Shown here in pieces: positions 23,434 to 36,504 of a stretch of DNA of 64,000 bases (positions are counted from its first letter, which is position 1; every line of letters begins with the position of its first letter). A program made the translations under genes and the position numbers. Under the pieces are notes generated by a model, which worked only from the letters and a program-made list of their open reading frames with translations, searched no databases and was not told the DNA's origin. The DNA is from Adenanthera pavonina (Eukaryota > Streptophyta > Magnoliopsida > Fabales > Fabaceae): NCBI GenBank assembly GCA_026686845.1, contig JAIVEN010000021.1, positions 12,232,001 to 12,296,000 on the forward strand. The letters are read 5' to 3'.

Positions 23434-25035
23434 ATGCCGCCATTTCGGTCTCTGCAGCTTCGGAGGATCTTACTTCGATCTTTCTGTTCACCATCCTCAT
23501 CCTTCTCTCCATTTTCTTTGCTACAACCTCGTCTTCCACTTCCATCAGAACCCACTTCTGACCCCTTCTCCACCGTTGGGGATTCTCAATCCAAGACATT
23601 TTTCATCGCACCTTCACTCTTTCTCTCCCGATCTTTCTCCTCAGAGCCCTCCAAATCGTCAATTCAGAGCTGCCCAGAAGACGTAGATCCTATTGTTCAA
23701 TCCCTCTCCGATGAGCTTCTCAGAGACCCGGAATCCGACCCTCTCTCTGTAACACAACGCCTTCAGCTTGGCTTCTCTCACATCTCGCCTACTGCGACTC
23801 TTGTTCTTCAAACCCTCAATATCTCCCCTGAAGCTGGCCGTACAGTGTTAGGGTTTAGCCAATGGCTTATTTTAAACCCTAACTTCTCCCACAATGACGA
23901 AACGCTGTCGTATTTCGTTGGCTACTTCGGCCGTCGCAAAGACTTTAAGGCCACCCATGAGGTCCTCGTCAGCGGGCGTGCTGTTGCCGGGCCTAAAACC
24001 CTAGAGGCTGCGATTGATCGGCTTGTGCGTGCGGGGCGTCCCACCCAGGCAGTTTCATTCTTCGAGAGAATGGAGACGGATTACGGGCTGCAGCGTAATC
24101 GCGATTCATTGAGGCTAATCGTGGAAAAGCTCTGTGAAAAGGGGTACGCGAGTTATGCTGAGAAAATGGTGAAGAATCTGGCAAACGAGTTCTTTCCTGA
24201 TCAACGCATTTGTGATCTGCTAATCAAGGGTTGGTGTGTTGATGGCAAACTCGACGAAGCTCGAAGACTAGCTGGGGAAATGTATCGTGGGGGGTTCGAA
24301 CTCGGGACATCGGCTTATAACGCCATTCTTGATTGCGTATGCAAGCTTTGTAGAAAAAAGGATCCATTTTGCCTTGATTCTGAGGCTGAGAAGGTATTGG
24401 TGGATATGGATTATAACGGGGTTCCAAGGAACGTGGAAACCTTTAATGTGTTGATAACTAACTTGTGTAAGATTAGGAGAACTGAAGATGCGATGAAGTT
24501 GTTCTACAGAATCGGAGAATGGGGTTGCTATCCTGATGTGACCACGTTTCTTGTTCTAACCAAGAGTTTGTATCAGGCTGCAAGAGTGGAAGAGGGGGAC
24601 GAAATGATTGACAGGATGAAATCTGCTGGGTTTGGTGAAGCTCTTGATAAGAAGGCTTACTACCAGTTCCTGAAGATTTTGTGTGGCATCGAGAGAATTG
24701 ATTATGCGTTGAGGCTTTTTGCGAAGATGAAAGCAGATGGATGTGAACCTGGGATCAAAACTTATGATTTGTTGATGGGGAAATTGTGTGCTCATAATCG
24801 TGTTGATAAAGCTACTGCACTCTTCAATGAAGCACAGAGCAGAGGGGTGCCTATGACACCAAAGGCGTACAAGGTAGAGGCAAGGTACATGAAGAAGCCG
24901 AAGGCTGTGAAGAGTGAGAAGAAGAAGAAGCGAGAGACTCTGCCTGAGAAAATGGCAAGGAAGAGAAGACGTCTAAAACAGATTCGACTGAGTTTTGTGA
25001 AGAAACCAAAACGAATGATGCATCGAGCATATTGA
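23434..25035 (+). CDS. PNM1: P-class PPR protein, PNM1-like
   Basis: An intronless 533-residue protein. The N-terminus is rich in Arg, Ser and Leu with almost no acid (about 1-70), as in mitochondrial targeting peptides. About eight degenerate P-type pentatricopeptide helical pairs follow between roughly residues 170 and 480; well-formed ones include those around 'TFNVLITNLCKIRRTEDAMK' and 'TYDLLMGKLCAHNRVDKATA'. The end is a strongly basic tail (about 486-533) with 'KSEKKKKRETLPEKMARKRR', a likely nuclear localisation signal. PPR proteins bind organellar RNA. A mitochondrial presequence combined with a C-terminal nuclear signal is the known layout of Arabidopsis PNM1 (At5g60960), reported in mitochondria and nucleus. 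The first in-frame ATG follows a CT-rich leader and gives the presequence. No E, DYW or SMR domain is present. PPR identity is certain; orthology rests on the tail, the length and the nearby CstF50 gene. Confidence 0.85.
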   Translation: MPPFRSLQLRRILLRSFCSPSSSFSPFSLLQPRLPLPSEPTSDPFSTVGDSQSKTFFIAPSLFLSRSFSSEPSKSSIQSCPEDVDPIVQSLSDELLRDPESDPLSVTQRLQLGFSHISPTATLVLQTLNISPEAGRTVLGFSQWLILNPNFSHNDETLSYFVGYFGRRKDFKATHEVLVSGRAVAGPKTLEAAIDRLVRAGRPTQAVSFFERMETDYGLQRNRDSLRLIVEKLCEKGYASYAEKMVKNLANEFFPDQRICDLLIKGWCVDGKLDEARRLAGEMYRGGFELGTSAYNAILDCVCKLCRKKDPFCLDSEAEKVLVDMDYNGVPRNVETFNVLITNLCKIRRTEDAMKLFYRIGEWGCYPDVTTFLVLTKSLYQAARVEEGDEMIDRMKSAGFGEALDKKAYYQFLKILCGIERIDYALRLFAKMKADGCEPGIKTYDLLMGKLCAHNRVDKATALFNEAQSRGVPMTPKAYKVEARYMKKPKAVKSEKKKKRETLPEKMARKRRRLKQIRLSFVKKPKRMMHRAY

Positions 25036-27300
25036 TCAAATTGTTAACGTTTTGTGACATTATTTTTTTGATGATTTAATCACACTTTTTGGTATTTGAT
25101 GAACGAAGAGAGTTATATATGATCATTTTTTACGTTTTGTTGAGCTTAGTTATAATCCCAGCATCTTCGGGAATGAACTCTTGTTTGGTCTCGGTTTCGT
25201 TGAATCACTGGTGGTTGGAAACATGGGAAGTAGAATCATTCTTATGATCTTGGCGTAGTGTCTTTGACATACCGACATGTCATACCTTGATTGAAGGTGT
25301 GCTATCATGGAAGCTCTATCCAAGTTGCTGTGATGGTGGTGAAATAGAAGCTGTAGTAGTTCTTTTTTTGGTTCAATAATATAGACTTGAGAGATGGCTG
25401 GTTATGATTTTGCTGAGACTTATTTGTTAGAGAGATTGAGAGTTTCATCACAATCACATTTAGTAACATTGGCATTCTGTATTTTGAATATATGTTATTT
25501 ACTAAACATAAATGAGAACATCAGTGCCGGGCTAAGACTGCTTTCATGAGTTATGGTAGGGGTGTGTGAGAAGGAATTCTTTTCCATGTCATAACATAAT
25601 GAAATATATAGAATTTTCAGAGTATCAAAGAAAAAAACATTTATAGAATTTTCAATATTTTGGCACTTTTATTACATATTCTATATTGATAATAACTGGA
25701 GTTGCTGGGCTCATGGGTTAGCAGCCTTTTTTTTTTCTTGTTGCTATCTCGAAATGGTTATTGCAAGAGGTGTTATTTTGTGTTGGGCTGGAACATGATT
25801 TCAATGTAGCCTATGGAAATAGAATGTTACTTTATGAAAGGTGGCACAATTTTCTGTTCTTTTTTTCTTAAATGAAAAGGTGTTAACTGGGGAAGTGATG
25901 AGACGTAGGATTTATAGAAAGTAACTCATTTCTAATAATCTGTTTATGATATCACATTGTAAAAGGTGTGCAATTATCTAAGAAGAGGGGAATATCTTTA
26001 CTTCACAGTGTTTATATTTGTACTTTGATATTATAGAAGTAGTGTAAACTGTACATTGCCAATTGCTATGTCAGTAAGTCAAAATGGGATACTTTCACTC
26101 CATCCCCACCACCAAACCATATCTGGTTCTCCCAACCACAATTTCTTCCAAAACATAGATGTTATTAAAATGATATTTATGAACTACTAATGAACAAGAT
26201 TTTACTACTTTGCCAACTAATTCACATAAGAATCAATCCTTAATTTTACTCATAATTTGTGACATCTAGTTTTTTACCTTTAGAATATTAGCTGAATAGT
26301 AGCTAATTAACTTAATAGGGTTAGTTGAACGACAATGATTGTGATCTAAAGAATCTTGTAAATTTTGTTAATGAGTGTAATAAAAACAAAGTGAAAGCAA
26401 AAATGGCAGCAAGTGCTACTCATATCACAACTCTGTCATCTGATGACCAATGACAAATTGCCACTCTTCAAAACCTTTTGAGAAGCATATGCAGTTGAGG
26501 ACAATCAATGAGAGTCCAGTGACAAATTATCAGAGTCACACATTTTAGTAGAAATGGTTTTAAAATGTTGTCAATGGGAACAAAGTGCCGGATGACCTTT
26601 TCACTGCAACTAAGAAAGGTAAAATCTAAAAAGGACAAAAAATATGAAATTAATCACTAATTAAGTAATAAAAATGGAGCACTCCCGTATTTGTTTTTTT
26701 GGGTCAACATGAAGCACTTTAGGTTGCCAACTGGGTAAGGTCACTATAAAGGCCAATCACTTCAACTTGCCAGCTAAGCTAAATCAAGTGAGACATGGTT
26801 GAACTCCATATCTGTTGAATTGTGGACATTAGGCAGCCCAAGTAATATTATTTCTATAAACTCAAGGAGATGCTGCACTTGTATAATATTAATATAAAAT
26901 TGTAGCATCTCCTTAGCCGTGTATATACTATAAACACTTGTATTTGTATTACTTATTATAAAGTTACAAATTCCTGAAGTGTTTGCTATGATCAAAAAAT
27001 AGAGACAAAAGAAGCAAAGAGAATACTTATAAATAAATAATGGCAACTCAAAAAAAGGATGGTCTAATTTTGTTTACCATTGGGAAAAAAAACAATAAAA
27101 CCTTATATACCAAAAGAAAAATCGTTGTGAAGAATATGACCAAAATAGAAATGCTAGCAAGCAAAGTACAAATGTGAACAAAACAGAGAAAGTGAAGAAA
27201 ACAAAAAGCTTAAAGATAGTATTTTGGTGTCTTAGTTCCATTACCAAACTCCTATTAGCAATTTAAGCATAATAACAAAAAGTTCTTCCAAATCAATAAC
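25036..27300. other. 3' flank of PPR gene and intergenic DNA
   Basis: AT-rich sequence after the PPR stop. The first few hundred bases are probably 3' UTR. I saw no transposon terminus, coding domain or RNA gene. Confidence 0.5.
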
Positions 27301-28640
27301 GGTTACACCCGAAAAAGTGACGCAGATGACGTGAAAATGAAGAAAAAGAAAAATTAGCTTTCACGATGAAAGCCGATTCAACAGGAGTTGCCGTCAAAAT
27401 TTTAAGGAAAACTTTGAAAAACTAGAAAAAAAAATGGTCTACAAATCAAAGTTGAATTCGAGAATATGATTATGAGTAGGAAAGATATTAGACATCTCCA
27501 CAACACCTATTCTTAAGAGCAATTACATTAGATTGATTATGCAATTCTTATGGCTTTTAAAAAAATTATTTTGATTGCCCTTTAATCATTTACATGCAAA
27601 AATAAAAATAAAAATAAGAGAATTTATGAAAATGAAATAAAATAAAAATAAAAATAAAATAAATAGAAATAAAAATATAAGAAATTGGAAAAATAAAATA
27701 AGAGAAAAAATTATTTTTTTACAATGGCAGATTTGACTTATGATGAAAATCTAGAACTTACGTACCTTGCGGTAATAATCAAAGTCCACACAGTTTGGAA
27801 GTAAAAATGCGCATCACTTGGTTGATCTAAAAAAATTTTCTGAAGAGAGAAAGTTGAAAGAAAATAATTTATCTTTCCAAAAACAAAACAATTTTTAGAA
27901 TTGGCTAGTGTGTTTTAATTTATAAAAGATAATTTAATTTCCATTCCTTACTCTTATCGTTCTTTTTTTTTATCCATTATAAAAAGAAGAGAGTATATGT
28001 TTTTCTCTAATTTAAAATATGTGATTAGAAAAATAAATGTTATCTTGGATATTTTACTTTCAACTTGAAAAAGGAAAAAGTTCGAGGACAATTTGATTTT
28101 TCTTTTTATTTTTATATATTGTTTCTAAAGTAAATTTTTAAACAAAATTGACTATCCTCTATGATGATTTTATCACTCAAAACTCGCTGATTGATATCTA
28201 AATGTTCGTGGTGTTACCATTTGAGGTAGATAGGTGAAAAGGATAAAAGCTTTGGAGGAAAAGAAATAATTTTTGGTTAAATTATTTTTATTTTCTTATT
28301 TTAAATTATAAAAATAAAAAAAGGCAAATGGAATTTTTTTTAAACTTTAAATAGTATTCTAAAAAGGAATTTAAGGTGAAATTGCTAGATTCAATTTTTT
28401 CATCTCCCTAAAATCACCTTTAAAACAAAATCAATCAGTAACTGTAGTGACTTTATCACTTATAATTTACTAATTGATACGTAAATGATAACGATGTTAC
28501 CACTCGAAGTATAAAGACAAAAAAAAAGTTTGAAGTAAAGGGCTTTTATTTTAATTATTCTGATCATTTATTTCTTTTACTTTTAATAAAGAAAAGGCCA
28601 TTGGTACCCAAAAATATTGAAAATTAAAACATAGCTAACA
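27301..28640 (-). mobile_element. Ogre/Tat-like LTR fragment
   Basis: On the minus strand its end reads 'cattttcacgtcatctgcgtcactttttcgggtgtaa', matching in design the end of the LTR at 4859. A decayed 'acgtaccttgcggtaataatcaaag' block (27758-27785) and two antisense copies of the 80-bp repeat (28140-28230, 28440-28510) support it. The right end is not defined and no TSD was found. Confidence 0.5.
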
Positions 28641-29770
28641 TAGACATCAGGACAACTCCTCACTTATGGTACAATTGACCAATACTTTAGGTGAACACGG
28701 AGACTTAGTCTCTAGCGGCAAACTCTAAAGTAGATATATTAATTAAAAGAATAAAAGATTAACCATCAATTAATATTTAAAGGAGCCTAAATAATTTTAA
28801 TTATCAACTCAAATATCCAATAGAGTACTCATAAGAACAAATGATCATTTTACCGATTAGTTTAGTAGACAAATGAAGTGGTTGCCGTGACCCAATTTCA
28901 ATACCATGAACTGAAATTTTCTCAAGCTTCTAACCTTAGATAATTCTATAAAACCACGAGCAATCTTATAATCCAATTCCTTGGCAACAAATATGAACAA
29001 CAACGCATGCAAGATCACAAGTATGGGACTTGAAATTAAGAGAAAACCCAAAGAATTTACATGTTAGACCCATTCTCAAGTCCTTAAATATATCCTCCAT
29101 AGTTTATAGCCAAGGGATTAAAAAGGACTTTGCTAGGGAGAATCTATAAAAAAGCCGTAACCATAATGATTTGCAACATAATTTGCAGAACAGCACCTGA
29201 ATTTTTTTTAAAGCTAATAACCGGGAGGCATAAAACAAGAACAAGGCCCGCTAAGAGACAATGAAAAGAATACATATGGGCAGGTTTCTTTATATATTAT
29301 CATGTAATCAAAGAAAAGTCTCTAACCCAAGGGAAAAGGTGAAGCCAAGATGCTTAAACATCTACTGGGGACTATCCCCACAAAAACATACCTATTCAGC
29401 ACTCAGCATTCGACCTTTCACTACTCATTTTATTATTCATATATTCACTCTTTACGTATGCGGTAATACCCTATCACTATTTGCACACGTACACATTTCA
29501 TGCCACCTATCCCTCAGACCAAATCCCTTATTTTTAAGCAGAATGATAATGCCAAACCTTTGTTGCTGTCCAAACCAATGCTCAACCAGACATCAACCGA
29601 GCTATATTTCAAATGAGAAAGAAACAATTCAACACCAACATCATTCACGCATGTAGATGGACATTCTCACATATCAAACGAATTAACGACTATTCTTTTT
29701 TGCTAATCATAAAATTTATGAACAGAGCACAGTTAGGAAGCTTAAACTCTTGTTGCAAAGTCCATCAAAA
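28641..29770. other. Intergenic, possibly more LTR-derived DNA
   Basis: No protein family or terminal repeat was recognised. A 131-codon open frame at 29261-29656 has no similarity I know. The last part may be 3' UTR of the candidate gene ending at 29771. Confidence 0.4.
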
Positions 29771-31914
29771 TCACAGCTTGAACCGATAACCGGCAAGAGG
29801 TCTATCCAAGTCTACCATAGCCTGCAACCATACAAGAATAAAGTTCAGACTCAAAAATAAATTAAGTACAGAATGAATTCAAACCTCCTGAGGAGAATTT
29901 TCAGTAGCGATAATAGTGAAGAAGTTTTTCTTAAAGGGCTAAATCATATATGTTTCATGTTAGTCTATAAATATTTGAAACTTAGTTAACTAATAGTTGA
30001 GTTACTTTAATTCTATTTCATTTATTATTCCAGAATATAAAAGTACTTGCCTTAGCAACAACAATTAGTGTTTCAAATCTAGATTTTTATGTGAATTGTC
30101 TCACAATGGACATTGTATGATTACAGGAGCTTTCTTCAAATTCTTATTCAAAAATATGCATAATGGCATCCTTATAAAAAATAAAGAGCTTTCTTCAACT
30201 AATTGAATATTAAAATTGAAAGAAGACAAAGCCCTTAGTCATTAATACATTTTAACAAACACTTGATATATAGTCAGCAAATATAATTAATTTTCCTAAT
30301 ATATATTTAGAGACATGCATTTATTGAATTTTAGTACTCATAAGGAGAAAAGTGACAATTGTAGCCAAAAAGCACGGCGCGTGACACTTAACCACCAATA
30401 TATGGATTTGAGATGGGTGTCATCAACATCAGCGTCATGATTAGTGGAGCCAAAGATAATCTTAGTGAATAAATCGAAGTAAAAAAAAAAAGCACTAAGA
30501 CAAACCCAAAAAGAACAATCTCTGGTGGTCACCATACCAAAACTTATAAATGTTTCACCACCGTTATGATCTGGCCAATTATATAATCAATCTAGGTTAT
30601 TATGTAAGCAAGTGCTACATAATACTATAATATCATTAATGGCACATAATGCCACAACAGACAAAGATAAAGGAAAATATTTAAAAAAACCATAAATATA
30701 TACAACGGAAAGCAAGCAGCTATATCAACATTTATAGTTGTTGGATGTAGCAGTCGCTCATTAACCCTATAGATTTATTTGATGCCAATACTTTTAGGAA
30801 GAATGGTCAAAAGCCAGCTATAGTAGCCAAATTAGGGAATTAATCTCGCATAAAAATAAATAAACTCATAGTGGATGGGTATAGACATATATTTGCTGGT
30901 GCTGAGGGAAGAGAGCAGAAAGATCTATATAGGGATGAAGGATCCTATAATTGATATTAAAGAATGTAACAAAAAATAAATTACACACGTCATCGTACGT
31001 AGGGGAACCGTTGAACTCCCTGTGCGCCACCTCCGATGCCATGAACACTGTTGAGCCAGCAGTCATTCCACCATAATCATTCACTAGCACAATCAAACCA
31101 GAAACAAAAAGAAATTCAATTACAAAGTGGGACTAAATCATTGAGCCAAAATAGTTTCTACTTTCATCAAGTCTAAGAATTCAGATCACAACCAATCATG
31201 CCATGTTTCGTTCACATCGTTGATGATATAATCCCACCAAGTTACTTGTCTGGTTTTGCTTCTTCATAAAGAGAGGTAAACTGAAAAGAGATTACAGTAG
31301 GAGGATAAACTATCCATTTTTTTCCTTTTTGCCAATTGGTGTTTGATGTTTTTTGGGTCAAGAATAAATTTACAAAATAAATATCAAAGAATTAAATTAA
31401 TTTGATCATTTTGTAAGGAAAGTATTCCGAATTCATGAAAAAAAAATGGCATTACGTCTTTTTTTTCTGCCTGAAATATACTTTGGTTATAAAAATCTAG
31501 AATCCAAGAGTCTTCACCTACGCCATACAACCCAAAGCCACCCTTGCGCTACTCCAACCCAGTGCCACCATTCATTGGACTTTCACTGCCTCTTCCTCAT
31601 CCTATCGCTACTCCACTTCAATGCCACCTTTTATTAATTGAAAATAGAAGAGTAACTGTTAAATCAAAACATAAACAGAGGAGGAATAAGTCAGGTAAAA
31701 TCAAACAGGGAGGATAAGGAAGACAAATCGAAGAGGAAGAAATATTTAAGGAAAAAATAGATCAACCCCCAAAAAAAGAACAAATGAGAGGTGAAAGGTT
31801 AACTTACCATAGCATTTGACACTTGCTGCTTGAGTTTGGGAAGATGACAACAATAAGATGGATAAAGTAGAGAAAGAAAAATTGGTAGAGACGAAAAAAA
31901 AGCTCCGATGTCAT
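29771..31914 (-). pseudogene. Candidate small secreted-protein gene with a frameshift
   Basis: Four pieces with matching splice sites and phases fit one short minus-strand gene. Exon 1 is 31914-31808 (donor gtaagt), exon 2 is 31083-30989 (acceptor tgctag, donor gtgtgt), exon 3 is 29938-29885 (acceptor tttag, donor gtttg), and exon 4 is 29821-29771 (acceptor gttgcag, stop TGA). Exons 2-4 read through with compatible phases. They encode segments such as 'YGGMTAGSTVFMASEVAHRE', 'KKNFFTIIATENSPQE' and a C-terminus 'DLDRPLAGYRFKL'. The upstream part of exon 1 would give a hydrophobic Ser/Leu-rich signal peptide ending near 'SSQTQAAS'. However, joining the ATG at 31914 to it requires one base fewer in an 8-T run near 31894-31901. 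It is therefore either a pseudogene, a gene with another start, or a sequence error. The exon 1 ATG directly follows a good acceptor-like tract (ttcatag), hinting at a 5' UTR intron. I do not recognise the family, and further exons could exist between 29938 and 30989. Confidence 0.35.
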
Positions 31915-32123
31915 CTATGAAAAAAAAACAAGATTCAGCAAAAAAATGAAGATAAAAAAAAAAAATGAATCTGCTTTAGATCTCATCAGGCCTTTTGCCA
32001 AACCTTCAAAGCTCGCCATGCAAGATCCACCATTCCACTTTTCCTAGTGTTCCAGGACCACATCTTGTTTCTCGGCACTCCAAGACCTCTCTCGTCTAAC
32101 CCAAACCTCCCTTGACCTTTTTT
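31915..32123. other. Short AT-rich flank of nest B
   Basis: Contains poly(A) runs and no coding signal. It ends in a T-run directly beside the outer gypsy LTR. Confidence 0.4.
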
Positions 32124-32485
32124 TGATGAAAAACCCAAATAGAACTCGTTTGATTAGAGCTCCAATGACTTGGAATGAACCACAGATCATGCTAAAATCA
32201 ATTAATACATACGAAATAGCAAGAAACATAATATAGATAAACACGTTAAATAAAAAAAATAGGATAATAAATCTGAACAAAAATAACAAGAAAATAGGAA
32301 AAATATATTAATCAATGAGATAAGACCCTAAGAGAACTCGTCTCTTAGAACCCTAGTCTTAGAACGCCACAAAGGAAAACCACTCCTTTGATAAGTCTAA
32401 GAATTCTCTCAAGAACACAAGAGATATAAGAGAAAGCTCACAAAAAAAGAACATAAATTCTGAAAACTCATTCTTATCAATCTCT

Positions 32486-33865
32486 TGATGTGTCCATTTT
32501 ATACATATAAAATACCCATATTTAAACTTTAAATTGTATTTAAATATGTTAACATTGATATATTTTAGCATGATTTTACATATTTTTATGTTTCATGATG
32601 TTATAGGTTCAGTTGGAAGCATTCAGAGTAAAAACGTTATAAATTGTTCATGCTAAAAAGTTGTGACACCCTTCAGTATTTTGATTATAACTCACACATA
32701 TGAACTCTGATTGAGGTGATTTAAAATGCGTTGGAAAGCTAAGATACAGAGTTAAAACTTTCATGTTTTGAGTTTTTCCAAATTCTAACATTATCATGGT
32801 GAAAATCGAACTCAAAATATCAACACGAGCTGATAACGTTATGAAAGCGTTGTCCGTACAACAGTGACCACCCGGCATCGGGTCATCCAATAGGGGTCCG
32901 TAAAAACACGTTTTTGACGTGTTTTCATGATATTTTAGGCTTTTATGGGCTTCTAAAATTTTTCTATATAAAGATACACAATAGAAACACAATGGGGGAT
33001 TCAGAAACACACTCAGAAGTCAGAAAACACAATTCTAAACGCATCTGAGAGTAACTAGGAGCATCATATAGAGAGAAAGTAAGGAGATTTTGGGAGTATT
33101 TAAGCAAGATTATATTTTTCTTTATAAACTCTTCCTTTTTGTTATTCTTATAATGATTTGGGATTTTAGTTTTGATTTGACTTTTATTTCTCTGAGTCGC
33201 TAAATTTCCCAGTTGGAGGTAGAGATGTAGCCTGACTAGGATGAATTGAATTTTTTTCTTTAGTTAAGACTCTTTGATTTATTTTTCAAGTTATAATTAA
33301 TTTTATCTTTTTATTATATTTATCGCTTTTGTTCGTTCATGTAGATTTTATGTTTGATCACCATAGAATTTAATTAATGGGTAAACTTGATGGACTGAGA
33401 GGTAAAGAGTGAACCTAGATTTAGAGAGATAAACATGAATAACTAATATAGAGATAGAATTAGGAATTCATGGTGATATATGTTGTAATTTTCAAGATTT
33501 AATTAGAAAATTTAGTTGCGCGAGAGCGAATTAAATTCTAATTAAATTAGGACTAATTGACCGAGAGGTAATTAGAACGCTTTAGAAACAATAGTCACTA
33601 TAATTATATAGAGTCTAACTAAGAAATAAAATTTAGTTATCTCATAAGGTGAATCATGATCCCTTGACGCTTCTAGAACTGAATCAAAACTCAGACTTCA
33701 TTTTGTTTTCTATTTCTTTTCTTTTAAATTTGAATTATCAATTAATTTTTGGGATTAAAAGTTTGGACTATAAATTTACTACCTCCTTTGGGTTCGACCT
33801 CTGGAATACTCCGGAGATATTTTTATTACTGCGATCGATCCTGTATACTTGCAGGATTCTGATCA
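32486..33865 (+). repeat. Athila-like 5' LTR
   Basis: Starts TGATGTGTCC and ends ...ggattctgatca, then the primer site. A TATA-like 'ctatataaag' lies at about 32963-32972. Confidence 0.92.
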
Positions 33866-33871
33866 AGTTTT

Positions 33872-33888
33872 TGGCGCCGTTGCCAGGG
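33872..33888 (+). promoter_or_regulatory. Primer-binding site, tRNA-Asp type
   Basis: The 17 nt tggcgccgttgccaggg differ at one base (A for G) from the complement of the plant tRNA-Asp 3' end, TGGCGCCGTTGCCGGGG, as used by Athila elements. It begins six bases after the 5' LTR. Confidence 0.85.
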
Positions 33889-33966
33889 AGGTTAACAAAT
33901 TTATTAGTTCCTTGTTTTTAGTCCTTTAATAAAAAAAAATTTCTCTAAATTTTTTTTCCTTGCTGC

Positions 33967-36501
33967 ATGCTGTTAAGATCTAAAAGTTTTAATAGTACTT
34001 CTGAATTAATTACTATTAATCTTGAAATTGAACGTCCTTGCAGGGAAAACAAAGCTAGAATGAGGCACGAGATGGCTAATGAAGTAGTGCCTGCTAGGAC
34101 TCAAGCTAATCTACTTTGGAGAGATGCAGATAAGCCTACCATCTATGATAGCTCATCATGTATTCGGCTATCTGACAATGCCAAAGATTATGAGTTTAAG
34201 AACATACACTTAAACTCATTGCCACAATTTCATGGGCGAATAGGCGAAGACATATTGGGCTTTCTGAAGGATTTCTATGATCAGATTGACCAACTTCCCC
34301 CTAATGGTTTGACTCAGGAGGAGCTTAAGATGAGATGTTTCAACTTTTGCATGAAGGATAATGCACGGTAATGGATTTTAAATCTACCTGAAAACTCCTT
34401 AACATCATGGAGGGAGATCTATGATGCGTTCATTGCCATGTTTTACTCTCCTCAGAGGACTCTAGACCTAAGGGATAAAATATATCTCTTTGCACAACTG
34501 GAGGGTGAGCCATTCTATGAAGCTTGGGATCGATTCAAGGATTACTTATATGAGTGTCCACACCATAGATTTCAAGATATGATGCTTGCTAAACTGTTCT
34601 ATAATGCTCTGTGTTCTGCCTCTCAGTCTTTAGTGGACATTGCTGCAAGGGATGGTAATTTGACTGCCGAAGAGATGATGAATATATATGATCAAGTGGC
34701 AACTCAGACCAGACAAAAGGGAGTACGAAGCAGAAGAGTACCTGTCCATGAAGTTAACTCTCACTTTGATGTGTCTGCACAACTAGAAAAGTTAAATCAA
34801 CGCATGGATCTTCTTTTCCAACAACAGAGTAATAATTCTAATCTTCCTAAAGAATTATGCTCTACATGCGGTGGTTCGGGTCATACTGCAGACACATGTG
34901 TTCATATGATTGAAGGGAATGTAGAAGTTAATTATATGGGATCAAATGCTGAACATCCACAATTTCTACAGAGAAAGAATGATTCCTTTTCAAACACATA
35001 TAATCCTGGGTGACAAAATCATTCGAAATTCTCTTGGAAAAATTCACCAGCACCACCAGGATTCCAGCAACAAGCGTCCCCTCAGCCACTGGTACTATCT
35101 ACAGGAAGGTCTCCTCAGATGGAGGAGATGCTTGCTCAAATGATGGTTAGTCAAGCATCTACCAACAAGAATTTGGAGCAATTTATGGTCGGTCAGGCAA
35201 CCATCAATAAAAATTTTGATCAATTTATGGCTAGCCAGATCACTACTAATAATGCTACACAAGCGGCTCTCCGAAACTTAGAGACACAGATGGGTCGTTT
35301 AGCAAACATGGTGACTGAAAAGGTACAAGGCCAATTCCCTAGCAACACTGAAGTTAATCCAAAAGAAGGAGTTATGACAATTACTCTCAGAAGTGGCAAG
35401 GAATTGAAGGAAGAGGTGAAAAAAAAAACTGAGGGTGGTAAGAAAAGTAAGGATGAGGACAATAAGGAGATTCCAAAAGCTTATGGTAACACTGAAGGGC
35501 AGTCTCCTTCCACTGATGTGAAGCCATATGTGTCCCATATTCCTTTCCCTCAGAGACTGCAAAAGAAAGGGCAAGATTCTAATTTTCAAAGGTTACTGGA
35601 TATATTTAAGAAGCTCCGTATTAATATCACTTTTGCTGAGGCACTTGCGAACATGCCTTCATATGTCAAATGCCTCAAGGAGCTGTTGTCAAACAAGAAG
35701 AAGTTGGAAGAATGCACTCAAGTACCTTTGACTGAAGAGTGTAGCGCCATCCTGTAAAGAAAGTTGCCTCCAAAGCTAAAAGATCCGGGGAGTTTTTCTG
35801 TTCCTTGTATTATTGGTTCTCAACTGATTAATGATTGTTTATGCGATTTGGGGGCTGGCATTAATTTGATGCCTTACTCTTTGTGCAAGAAGCTTGAGAT
35901 CACAGATCTAACACCTACGAGTATGACTCTACTGCTAGCTGACAAGTCAGTAAGGTACCCAATTGGAATTATGGAAGATGTACTCATCAAAGTAGGTAAG
36001 CTGATTATTCTTGCTGATTTTGTGGTATTGGATACTGAGGATGAACTAGACGTTTCTCTAATCCTAGGAAGACCATTCCTATCTACTGCGGGTGCCTTAA
36101 TTGATGTGTCAAATGGGAAATTGACGTTTAGAGTCAGGGATGAAAAAGCTGAATTTAATCTTGCCACCTCTAATAATCCCACTTTTAAGGAATCTTGTTG
36201 CGGTATAGCTATAAGGCAGAACTATCAAAGGCAAGAATTGACATCTCCTCTCAGATCTTTAGATGTTGATAAAGGTTCAATTCAAAAGATTGTCAAAGAG
36301 GAAGCAAAGGTTAGGCGAAAGGTGGCACCTCCTAGTCCCCAAAAGAAAAAGAGCACTTGTGTAATCCGAATGGACTGGCTGGTACCCACCTTTATCATAA
36401 AGAGCCTCTCTAAGGGAAGGATGAAATTAAAGTGGAGGAAAAAGCTGATTCCTGAATCTGAAGGGCTTAGATCAAAGCCTCTTGAGGATGCCATCTCGTG
36501 A
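33967..36501 (+). pseudogene. Athila-like gag-protease, one frame with three stops
   Basis: A single reading frame of about 845 codons is open except for stops at 34369 (TAA), 35011 (TGA) and 35755 (TAA); there is no frameshift. Gag capsid sequence spans about 34200-34650 ('LPQFHGRIGEDILGFLKDFY', 'FYSPQRTLDLRDKI', 'YEAWDRFKDYLYECPHH'). An intact CCHC zinc knuckle, CSTCGGSGHTADTC, is at 34858-34899. A Gln/Asn-rich linker follows, with two or three repeats near 'NKNLEQFMVGQ' (35119-35270). The aspartic protease has active site DLGAGINLMP from about 35845, with 'LILGRPFLSTAG' near 36060. Each stop stands where related elements carry Gln, Trp and Gln respectively, so each is one C-to-T or G-to-A change. 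The frame ends before reverse transcriptase. The ATG at 33967 is the first after the primer site. Confidence 0.9.
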
Positions 36502-36504
36502 TCT

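Noticed and set aside
29261..29656. 131-codon plus-strand frame
   Set aside because: No recognisable domain, odd composition, and it lies antisense to the likely 3' UTR of the candidate minus-strand gene.
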